From the NCBI RefSeq assembly GCF_040819555.1, contig NZ_CP161920.1, forward strand, positions 1,301,001-1,365,000: DNA of 64,000 nt, given 5' to 3'. A program made the position numbers and the translations under genes. This DNA comes from Nitratireductor sp. GISD-1A_MAKvit (GTDB lineage Bacteria > Pseudomonadota > Alphaproteobacteria > Rhizobiales > Rhizobiaceae). Positions 57,537 to 64,000 of the stretch are shown piece by piece; within the stretch, counting starts at the first letter, position 1; each line of letters starts with the position of its first letter. The notes beneath the pieces were generated by a model. The model was not told where the DNA came from and searched no databases. It saw nothing but the letters and a program-made list of their open reading frames with translations.

Positions 57537-58233
57537 ATGGTGCTATTGTGGCCCGCGATGGGGCTGGTTGTTCTCGTGGCTGTTCTGTTTCTTCTGGAGC
57601 GGCGTTTTCCCGAAGCCGTGGGGCGGTTTGAAGAGAATGTTCTTGCCATTCTCTTGGCTGCAATCACATTCGTTTCCTTCACGCAGGTCGTTGCGCGTTA
57701 TGGCTTCAACAGCGGCTGGGGTGGCGCGCTTGAGTTTACGCGGATCCTGTTTGCCTGGATGATTCTGTTCGGCATGAGTTATGGCGTGAAGCACGGCATT
57801 CATCTGGGGGTCGATGCTTTCATACGACAGCTGCCCTCGCGGCTCTTCAAGGGTGTGGCGATTTTCGGTGCGGTCTATGTGTTCCTCTATGCCTTCATTC
57901 TCCTTTACGCTGGCTGGCTGGCGCTCGTCGGTGCCGATGTTTCGACAAACTGGCGCCAGACCGGCGCGATCGGATACTGGAAATTCATGTTCGACCGGGG
58001 CACCGGGCTCGACGATCTGCGCTATCCCCTTTGGATGCAGGAGGCATTCGGCCCTGCAGGATCGCGTGCAGCGCTGGGTGGCTTATCTCATGCTGCCCGT
58101 CGGACTGGCGCTTCTCGCCTTCCGCGCCGTGCAGGGCGTGGCGGGCATTGTGCGGGGTGAACGCGATCTGATCATTGCAGGCCATGAGGCGGAGGACCTG
58201 GTGGCTGAAAACAAAGATGCATTGAAGGAGTAA
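57537..58233 (+). pseudogene. dctQ: TRAP transporter small permease (DctQ), frameshifted
   Basis: Four-helix membrane protein (FVSFTQVVARYGFNS, ILFAWMILFGMSYGVKHGIHLGVDAF). As written it leaves the frame after YPLWMQEAFG. Removing one base at CCC 58053-58055 (GGCCCTG) yields LQDRVQRWVAYLMLPVGLAL and continues to 58233 (231 aa). The downstream frame is in register with an intact tail ending ENKDALKE. dctM starts 5 nt later. A sequence error is likely, since neighbours are intact. Confidence 0.86.
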
Positions 58234-58238
58234 GGACG

Positions 58239-59858
58239 ATGGAACCCGCCATTCTCTTCATCCTCGTCCTGTTCCTTCTCTTCATGGGCGTGCCCGTGGC
58301 GGTTTCGCTGGGGCTCTCATCGCTCATCATCATCGCGTTCTTTTCCAGCGATTCCATATCGTCGGTGGCGTTGCAGCTCTTTACCGCGTCGCAGAACTAT
58401 ACCCTGCTCGCCATCCCGTTTTTCGTACTTGCGTCCGCGTTCATGTCGACAGGTGGCGTGGCCCGTCGCATCATCCGTTTCGCCATTGCATCGGTGGGGC
58501 ATTTCCGCGGGGGTCTTGCCATGGCCTCCGTGCTCGCCTGCATGATGTTTGCTGCGCTTTCGGGCTCGTCGCCCGCCACGGTGGTTGCGATTGGCACCAT
58601 CGCCATCGCGGGCATGCGTCAGGTGGGCTATTCCAAGGACTTCGCTGCCGGCATCATCGCCAATGCCGGCACGCTGGGCATTCTGATCCCGCCGTCCATC
58701 GTGATGGTCGTCTACTCGGCGGCGACCGATGTTTCGGTCGGGCGCATGTTTCTGGCCGGGGTGGTGCCGGGAGTGGTCGCCGGACTTATGTTGATGGTCG
58801 CCATTTATGTGATGGCACGCGTGCGCAACCTGCCGGCAGAGGAGTGGAAGGGCTTCCACGAGATTATCGCTGGTGGGAAGGAGGCCGGTTGGGGGCTGTT
58901 TCTGATCGTCATCATTCTTGGCGGTATCTATGGCGGTGTCTTCACGCCCACCGAGGCGGCTGCCGTCGCTGCCGTGTATTCCTTTGTCGTGGCTGTTTTC
59001 GTCTATCGTGACATGGGGCCGATGAAGGGCGAGCACTGGGTGCGTGATGATGACGGACCTGACGCGCGCATCGGTTTCTCCGCGACCGTTTACGCGCTCG
59101 CCTTCTTCTTTGTCTGGATGATCCTGACCTTCTTTCTGACTGCGGACTGGGAGGGGGTGACACTGCAGGGACGTACGCTGACAGGGCTTGTTCTTTCGCT
59201 GGTGGCGATGGTTGTCTATGTGCTTTGGCGCGGCAATACAGCGGGCGGAAGGGGGCTCACCGCGCTCCTCGCTGCCAGCCTGCCAATCTGGCGGCGCAAT
59301 CTCAGCCTGATGGGGCGGAATTTTCTGCGTGCCTTTTTCAACGGGGAAACCCGCAAGGTGACGGTGGAGGCTGCGCGCACCACGGTCATGCTTATGTTCA
59401 TCATCGTCAACGCATTGCTGTTTGCCCATGTCCTCACGGCTGAGCGCATACCCCAGGCGATAACCGGCCTGATGGTTGACGCGGGCTTTACCTGGTTCAC
59501 CTTTCTCATTGCCGTGAACCTGCTTCTTCTTCTTGGCGGTCAGTTCATGGAGCCCTCCGGGCTGCTACTGATCGTTGCACCGGTCGTGTTTCCCATCGCA
59601 ATGGAGCTTGGGGTCGATCCGGTGCATCTCGGCATCATCATGGTGGTGAATATGGAGATCGGTATGATCACTCCACCGATCGGCCTCAACCTGTTCGTCA
59701 CGAGCGGCATTACGGGGATGAGCCTGATCCAGGTGGTGCGTGCGGCCGCACCCTTTGTGCTGGTGCTGTTTATCTTCCTGATACTCGTGACCTATGTACC
59801 GGCTATGTCAACATGGCTGCCCTATAGCCTTATGGGGCCTGAAATCGTCACAAGATAA
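58239..59858 (+). CDS. dctM: TRAP transporter large permease (DctM family), extended
   Basis: 539 aa, longer than the usual 425-430. Typical starts (FILVLFLLFMGVPVAVSLGLS) and core (SGSSPATVVAIGTIAIAGM, TLGILIPPSIVMVVYS, FTPTEAAAVAAVYSFVVAVFVY). About 110 extra residues with added helices lie between this and the final core segments (FMEPSGLLLIVAPVVFPI, MITPPIGLNLFVTSGITGM). Forms the sodium-driven channel. Confidence 0.93.
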   Translation: MEPAILFILVLFLLFMGVPVAVSLGLSSLIIIAFFSSDSISSVALQLFTASQNYTLLAIPFFVLASAFMSTGGVARRIIRFAIASVGHFRGGLAMASVLACMMFAALSGSSPATVVAIGTIAIAGMRQVGYSKDFAAGIIANAGTLGILIPPSIVMVVYSAATDVSVGRMFLAGVVPGVVAGLMLMVAIYVMARVRNLPAEEWKGFHEIIAGGKEAGWGLFLIVIILGGIYGGVFTPTEAAAVAAVYSFVVAVFVYRDMGPMKGEHWVRDDDGPDARIGFSATVYALAFFFVWMILTFFLTADWEGVTLQGRTLTGLVLSLVAMVVYVLWRGNTAGGRGLTALLAASLPIWRRNLSLMGRNFLRAFFNGETRKVTVEAARTTVMLMFIIVNALLFAHVLTAERIPQAITGLMVDAGFTWFTFLIAVNLLLLLGGQFMEPSGLLLIVAPVVFPIAMELGVDPVHLGIIMVVNMEIGMITPPIGLNLFVTSGITGMSLIQVVRAAAPFVLVLFIFLILVTYVPAMSTWLPYSLMGPEIVTR

Positions 59859-59955
59859 ATCGGTTTTGATCGTTTCCGTTAAGTAAACGTTAACGATTTG
59901 AAGACTAGGATTTCGAGTGTCGGATCGGCTTTCCTCCTCCCAAGCACGGTTCGAA

Positions 59956-59984
59956 ACGGGGCGGCCGACCAGTGGCCGCCCCGT
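59956..59984 (+). terminator. Terminator after the TRAP operon
   Basis: An 11-bp perfect stem ACGGGGCGGCC/GGCCGCCCCGT with loop GACCAGT, followed by a CGCTTTCCCC stretch, in the gap after dctM. No other gene is in this 262-nt gap. Confidence 0.75.
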
Positions 59985-60120
59985 CCGCTTTCCCCTCATC
60001 AGATCACCGAGCGTTTTCAAGGATCACAGGCGTGGTGCAGCCCTGGAGCGGAAGTGGTTCTGTCCATATGCGCTCTGATATGCTTTCCCATCAGGCGGAA
60101 AACTGTGGGAGCAACCCGTC

Positions 60121-60795
60121 GTGAATATCGATCTTTCCAACTGGACTCCACGGCCTCGTCCCACACGCGAGGTGCTGGAGGGACGCTTCGTGCGGCTGGA
60201 GCCGCTGGACCCTGAAAAGCATGGCGATGGGCTTTATGCGGTATCGGCCGTTCCAGATGCTGCTCAGCGCTTTCGCTGGCTGGGGGAGCATCCACCTGCA
60301 GATCGCGCACAGTTCCAGGACTGGCTTGCCGGGGTGGCGGCGAAGGCCGATCCGTTTTTTCACGTGGTGCTCGATCAGAGGACGGATGTTGTTGGAGGCA
60401 GGCAGGCGCTGATGCGGATCGATCAGGCGAACGGCGTGATCGAGATTGGGAGCATCTATTGGGGGCCCGGACTTTCGCGCAATCGGGGGGCAACCGAAGC
60501 ATTTTATCTCGCGGCCTGCCATGTTTTCGAGCGTTTGGGGTATCGACGCCTCGAATGGAAGTGCAACGCTGCCAATGAGCCATCGCGAAAGGCCGCAAAG
60601 CGGTTCGGCTTCGCCTTTGAGGGGCTGTTCCGGCAACACATGGTGGTGAAGGGGGAAAACCGGGATACCGCCTGGTTTGCGATGCTCGACCATGAGTGGC
60701 CGTATCTGAAACGTGCATTTGCCGCATGGCTTGATCCAGCCAACTTCGATAAAGAAGGACGCCAGAAGCAGCGTTTGGAGGAATTGCGGAGGTAA
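60121..60795 (+). CDS. GNAT-family N-acetyltransferase (RimJ-like)
   Basis: 224 aa from GTG 60121. RimJ/RimL-type: LEGRFVRLEPLDPEKHGDGLY, EIGSIYWGPGLSRNRGATEAFYLAACHVFERLGYRRLEWKC (split here only for naming) with the acetyl-CoA-binding segment, and RKAAKRFGFAFEGLFRQHMVV. Substrate unknown; could be a protein N-terminus or small amine. Confidence 0.85.
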   Translation: MNIDLSNWTPRPRPTREVLEGRFVRLEPLDPEKHGDGLYAVSAVPDAAQRFRWLGEHPPADRAQFQDWLAGVAAKADPFFHVVLDQRTDVVGGRQALMRIDQANGVIEIGSIYWGPGLSRNRGATEAFYLAACHVFERLGYRRLEWKCNAANEPSRKAAKRFGFAFEGLFRQHMVVKGENRDTAWFAMLDHEWPYLKRAFAAWLDPANFDKEGRQKQRLEELRR

Positions 60796-60892
60796 TGGTG
60801 AGCTCCGGGTAACTCAGCTGCATCCGGTCCAAGCAACGGATCCGACAACGCTTCGGGTCGGAACTATGCAATCTTCCAGAAGGGCGTGAAAC

Positions 60893-61093
60893 GTGTCGGA
60901 CAATCGCAAGGCGGCCCTCGCAGCCGCGATCATCCTCATTGGTTTCGGTGTCGTGGCATTTCTCATGCCGCATCTCATGCTTGCCATTGGCGCGTATTCG
61001 CCCTGGGCTGCGGGCTTTTTTGCTGCGCTGTTCGTACTGGCCTTTTTCGGTGTCTTCTGGCTACGGGCCCGCGCGCAGAAAAGGCGGGACTGA
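60893..61093 (+). CDS. Small two-helix membrane protein
   Basis: 66 aa from a GTG start. Two hydrophobic helices (AALAAAIILIGFGVVAFLMPH, WAAGFFAALFVLAFFGVFWL) and a positively charged tail (RARAQKRRD). No family assigned. Codon use matches a real gene. Short gap to its neighbours and not part of an operon that I can tell. Confidence 0.6.
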   Translation: MSDNRKAALAAAIILIGFGVVAFLMPHLMLAIGAYSPWAAGFFAALFVLAFFGVFWLRARAQKRRD

Positions 61094-61118
61094 TCCTTTT
61101 CGGGGCTGAACTTCAGCC

Positions 61119-62156
61119 TCAGGCGGTGAGGCTTGCCGCCAGAAGTGCAAGACCCAGAAGCATGACGAGTGTAGCGCCTCCGACCTCAATGGCGGTGTGA
61201 ACGTGATTTGACATGTGGCCTCCGCCGGAGATTGCCACGGCCCAGTTTTTCGCCGTGACGGCGAGTGTTGCTAGCACCGAAACGGTGATGGCGGTGCCGA
61301 TGGACATGGCAATGACCGACAGAACACCACCCACCCACAGGCTGTTCAAGAATGCGAAAGTGAGCACAATGAGCGCCCCTGAACACGGGCGAATGCCAAC
61401 TGCGGCGATGGCCGTTGCCGCCGTTTTCCAGTCGAAGCGATCCCCCGTAAGCAGGGTGGGATCTGGCGCATGAGAATGGCCACAGGAGGGGCAAACCTCT
61501 GCGTGGCCGTGATCATGTTGGTGGTGGCGGCCGTGGTCGTTACTGTGGTGTTGTGTGTGATCGCAGGATTTTGCCGCAGAGAGGCTGTGAACCGGCAATG
61601 CCGTGGTTTCGGTGCTGCCGCGGAGCAACACTGAAAGCTTTCGCCATAGGAGCCAGGCGCCGAACAGGGCAACAAGTCCGAAGCTGGCGGTTTCCAGAAA
61701 GCGTGCGGTGTCTGTCATCGATATGGAAGTGCCGCGAAGCGCCAGAAAGACGACGCTCATCACCACAATGGCCGTCAGCCCCTGCAGAAGGGCGGAAGCG
61801 AAGGAAAGGACGACGCCGCGGCGCAGCGCGACCTCGTTGGCCAGCATGTAGGAGGAGATGACAGCCTTGCCGTGGCCGGGGCCTGCGGCGTGAAAGACGC
61901 CATAGGCAAAAGACAGCCCGATGAGGATCCAGAGATTGCTGCCATCATCGCGCATGGCCTTCAGCGCTCCGGTCAGCGTGCGGTAGAATGCCTGCTGCTG
62001 GGTGTTGATCCATTGCAGCGTTCCGGCGAAGGGACCGGTGGGAGTGATGGCCGGCTCTGCGGCGCCGATGCCAAGTGAACTCTGCGCCAGAGCGGCGCTG
62101 GCTGTCAGAACCGTCAGCACCGTGGCGGCGATGGCGACGCGGCGGAATGGAACCAT
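61119..62156 (-). CDS. NicO-family metal transporter (ZevB/RcnA-like)
   Basis: 345 aa. Signal-like N terminus, then at least six helices with the NicO motifs YGVFHAAGPGHGKAVISSY and AVGIRPCSGALIVLTFA. A cytoplasmic His-rich loop (about 190-220, many His/Asp/Cys, CPSCGHSH) is a likely metal-binding site. With the DUF1007 partner it matches the ZevAB pair, reported for zinc uptake in Haemophilus; RcnA-type nickel/cobalt export is the other option. Confidence 0.85.
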   Translation of the reverse strand: MVPFRRVAIAATVLTVLTASAALAQSSLGIGAAEPAITPTGPFAGTLQWINTQQQAFYRTLTGALKAMRDDGSNLWILIGLSFAYGVFHAAGPGHGKAVISSYMLANEVALRRGVVLSFASALLQGLTAIVVMSVVFLALRGTSISMTDTARFLETASFGLVALFGAWLLWRKLSVLLRGSTETTALPVHSLSAAKSCDHTQHHSNDHGRHHQHDHGHAEVCPSCGHSHAPDPTLLTGDRFDWKTAATAIAAVGIRPCSGALIVLTFAFLNSLWVGGVLSVIAMSIGTAITVSVLATLAVTAKNWAVAISGGGHMSNHVHTAIEVGGATLVMLLGLALLAASLTA

Positions 62157-62159
62157 GGG

Positions 62160-62834
62160 TCAGCTGTCCTTACTGCAGGTGATCTCCAGCCGGGTTGCAA
62201 AGATTTTGCTCATGTCGTTGCCCACGGGGTCGTCGAAGAAGGCTTCGGTCAGCGTCTGCTGGTTCTGGGCGAGCGCTTCGTCGGGATCGGGACGCACCAC
62301 GGCTTTCGAGCAACCGGCCGGCAGGTCATTGACGGTCATGTAGCTGTCTTCGATAAAATCGATGGCTGTGTAGAAAGTGGGGTCGTAGACACCGAGCGAA
62401 ACCGTGCTGCCGAGGGCGAGCGGTTTTTCGGGCTTCGATTCGAACAGAATGATGAGCTGGTTGTCGACGAAATCGGCGATGAGGCGCTCCGGCGCCTCCA
62501 TGGCAACATCCTTGCCGCCCTGAGTGACCATCTGGAAGTAGTTGAAATCGGCAAGCGAGGTGTGGACCACGCCTGCAACGTCTTCGAGCTCCTCCTGATT
62601 GAGGGCAAGGTCCTGATTTTTGTCGAACTCCACCAGAACGGTGCTTGAGAACAGGTCGTCGAAACGCCAGACATGATGCAGTGATTTGATGTTGCCCTTC
62701 CCGTCGACATTCACGTCGAGCCTTGCTTCGGCGAAAACGTGGGGGTGCGCGAGAGCTGGAACTGAAAAGGCGATGGCGAAAAACGCCATGCCGGTTTTCA
62801 GCAAGGACTTATGGCAAATCGGCATGTGAAACAT
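62160..62834 (-). CDS. DUF1007-family periplasmic protein (ZevA-like)
   Basis: 224 aa. Signal peptide (GMAFFAIAFSVPALA), then the DUF1007 start AHPHVFAEARLDVNVD with a metal-type HPH motif, and DQDLALNQEELEDVA-like EF-type acidic segments (KNQDLALNQEELEDVA). Three nt upstream of the NicO gene, so it is co-transcribed. Probably the periplasmic partner in metal transport. A GGGAG site precedes ATG 62834. Confidence 0.86.
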   Translation of the reverse strand: MFHMPICHKSLLKTGMAFFAIAFSVPALAHPHVFAEARLDVNVDGKGNIKSLHHVWRFDDLFSSTVLVEFDKNQDLALNQEELEDVAGVVHTSLADFNYFQMVTQGGKDVAMEAPERLIADFVDNQLIILFESKPEKPLALGSTVSLGVYDPTFYTAIDFIEDSYMTVNDLPAGCSKAVVRPDPDEALAQNQQTLTEAFFDDPVGNDMSKIFATRLEITCSKDS

Positions 62835-62892
62835 CTGCTCCCGTCTGGACTCCGCTTGTTGTACACGAACTCGGCGGAAATTGGACGACCTG

Positions 62893-63795
62893 TCAGGCGC
62901 CTGGATAATTTTCCTTCAGCCAGCGTGCCAGAAAATCCACGAAGGCGCGAACCTTTGCCGGCAGGTAGCGCCGATGCGGGTAGATCGCATAGATGCCGGC
63001 GCCGTTGGCGGCATTGTCCTGAAGCAGGGGCACCAGACCGCCGGTCCTGATCTCCGGATCGGCAATGAAGTCGGGCAAAATGGCGAAGCCGAGCCCGGAA
63101 AGGGCGGCTGCGCGGGCAGCCATGGGGCTGTTGACCTCGATCCGGCCTGTCACCGGAACATTGACGATCTCGCCATCCCCGTCGCGAAAGGGCCAGTTCT
63201 GCCGGTATCGGCTGTTGGTGTCCACGATGCAGGGCAGTTGGCTCAGTTCCAGCGGCGAGGAAGGCTCTCCATGGAGCGCGAGCAGCTCGGGGGAAGCGCA
63301 AAGGACAACACGAAAGGGCGCGAGGCGTCGGGCGATGAGTGAAGAATCGGAAAGTTTCGTGACGCGGATCGCGACATCGAAGCCTTCTTCGACCAGATCG
63401 ACAAATCGATCGTCCAGATTGATTTCGAGGGTGATGTCGGGATAGGCCTTGGCAAAATCGATCAGCGACTGGCCGACGGGAGCATCTGCGAAGGTGCGTG
63501 GCGCGGAGAGCCTGATGCGGCCACGCACATCGCCGGACGAATCGCGTACCGCTTCGGCGAGATCTTCGACATCTCGCAGGAGTTCCACCGCGCGGGCGTA
63601 ATAGGTGTGGCCGGCTTCTGTCAGGGACAATTGTCTGGTCGTGCGGTTCAAAAGAAGCGCACCCAGTTCGTCTTCAAGTTCGCGCACGTATTTCGAAAGG
63701 AGGGCCTTCGACTTGCCGACCTTGCGTGCAGCGGCCGAAAAGCCTTCCGCTTCCACCACGTCGACAAAGGCGCGCATGCGGCTGAGAGTGTCCAA
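62893..63795 (-). CDS. LysR-family transcriptional regulator
   Basis: 300 aa from TTG 63795 (AAGGA 8 nt upstream). N-terminal winged helix (MRAFVDVVEAEGFSAAARKVGKSKALLSKYVRELE, split here) and an LTTR substrate-binding domain (LEINLDDRFVDLVEEGFDVAIRV, FRVVLCASPELLALHG). The upstream amidase gene ends 11 nt before this start, so they may form an operon; the amidase is a candidate target. The ligand is unknown. Confidence 0.91.
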   Translation of the reverse strand: MDTLSRMRAFVDVVEAEGFSAAARKVGKSKALLSKYVRELEDELGALLLNRTTRQLSLTEAGHTYYARAVELLRDVEDLAEAVRDSSGDVRGRIRLSAPRTFADAPVGQSLIDFAKAYPDITLEINLDDRFVDLVEEGFDVAIRVTKLSDSSLIARRLAPFRVVLCASPELLALHGEPSSPLELSQLPCIVDTNSRYRQNWPFRDGDGEIVNVPVTGRIEVNSPMAARAAALSGLGFAILPDFIADPEIRTGGLVPLLQDNAANGAGIYAIYPHRRYLPAKVRAFVDFLARWLKENYPGA

Positions 63796-63806
63796 GGGCG
63801 TGTCCT

Positions 63807-64000
63807 TCAGGTTCTTGAGAGAATGTCTGTGGCCATGCGAATGAGCTGGCGATCACTGCCGGCAGGACCGAGAAGCGAGATGCCGAAGGGGGCTTCGTGC
63901 ACCTTTCCGAGCGGTATGGTGATCTGCGGCCAGCCCAGCAGGCCGGCGAGGGATGTCAGGCTGAGTGCCAGGCTGCGGAACCGGTCGAGTTCGTCTTCCG
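63807..64000 (-). CDS. Amidase, C-terminal fragment
   Basis: Only the last 64 codons are inside the window. The peptide shows ALSLTSLAGLLGWPQITIP, then APFGISLLGPAGSDRQLIRMA, the standard C-terminal signature of the amidase-signature (GatA-like) family. TGA stop at 63809-63807. The rest runs off the right edge, so the specificity cannot be told. Confidence 0.8.
   Translation of the reverse strand, partial: EDELDRFRSLALSLTSLAGLLGWPQITIPLGKVHEAPFGISLLGPAGSDRQLIRMATDILSRT

Noticed and set aside
3437..58055. Programmed +1 frameshifting
   Set aside because: The six genes are unrelated, lack a shared slippery codon with a stop, and orthologous families do not use frameshifting.
1..64000. CRISPR arrays, IS elements and rRNA genes
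   Set aside because: No regularly spaced repeats, transposase frames or rRNA-like sequence were seen; only the tRNA-Val element repeats.

Overview
The window is a high-GC alphaproteobacterial chromosome segment, most likely from a member of the Hyphomicrobiales (Rhizobiales) near Phyllobacteriaceae. The pointers are a CpdR-type response regulator, an Omp10-like outer membrane lipoprotein, a suhB/MmgR-family small RNA just upstream of an inositol-monophosphatase-family gene, an RpoH-type promoter plus ROSE-like thermometer before an hsp20 gene, homospermidine synthase, DUF459 and DUF1007/NicO genes, and a rhizobial-style intergenic hairpin repeat. No plasmid replication genes, rRNA or CRISPR arrays were seen.

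Layout. 1-3543: an RND efflux pump (permease start and adaptor), kynureninase and a divergent GntR regulator. 3598-10371: a compact integrative element of about 6.7 kb in a tRNA-Val(GAC) gene. It is bounded by 106-bp direct repeats and carries a tyrosine integrase, an AAA+ ATPase with a strong promoter, a PD-(D/E)XK-like nuclease and a broken secreted-protein gene; its base composition is clearly lower in GC than the flanks. 10490-14848: cpdR, N-formylglutamate amidohydrolase, suhB sRNA, a HisN-like phosphatase, a lysophospholipase-like hydrolase and hsp20. 14906-18752: a bufferin (copper-binding RiPP) operon bufA-bufB-bufC-doxX behind a threonine aldolase. 19301-25615: glutamate synthase gltB-gltD. 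25638-34784: envelope genes (pseudo-SGNH protein, lytic transglycosylase, galU, a beta-barrel protein, kdsD), an NfeD/SPFH pair and hemH. 34914-39611: a 5'-nucleotidase-LysM gene and molybdate transporter modABC. 39903-45840: TerB/DUF533, HD protein/TetR/hydrolase group, trhO, a phage-type muramidase and KDPG aldolase. 45916-54888: DUF882, an orphan NtrC regulator, pepF-pabB-yciI, homospermidine synthase, Omp10. 54990-64000: a PaaK-like ligase, a TRAP transporter dctPQM, a GNAT enzyme, a ZevAB-like metal transport pair, a LysR regulator and the end of an amidase.

A striking cross-cutting feature is that six genes are broken by a net +1 frameshift, and each break maps to an extra base in a GGCC context, usually [C/G]AGGGCC where [C/G]AGGCC restores the expected protein. 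This looks like a shared systematic cause (sequencing error or hypermutable/modified motif) rather than six independent gene deaths. The most novel biology is the tRNA-Val mini-element with its candidate defence nuclease.
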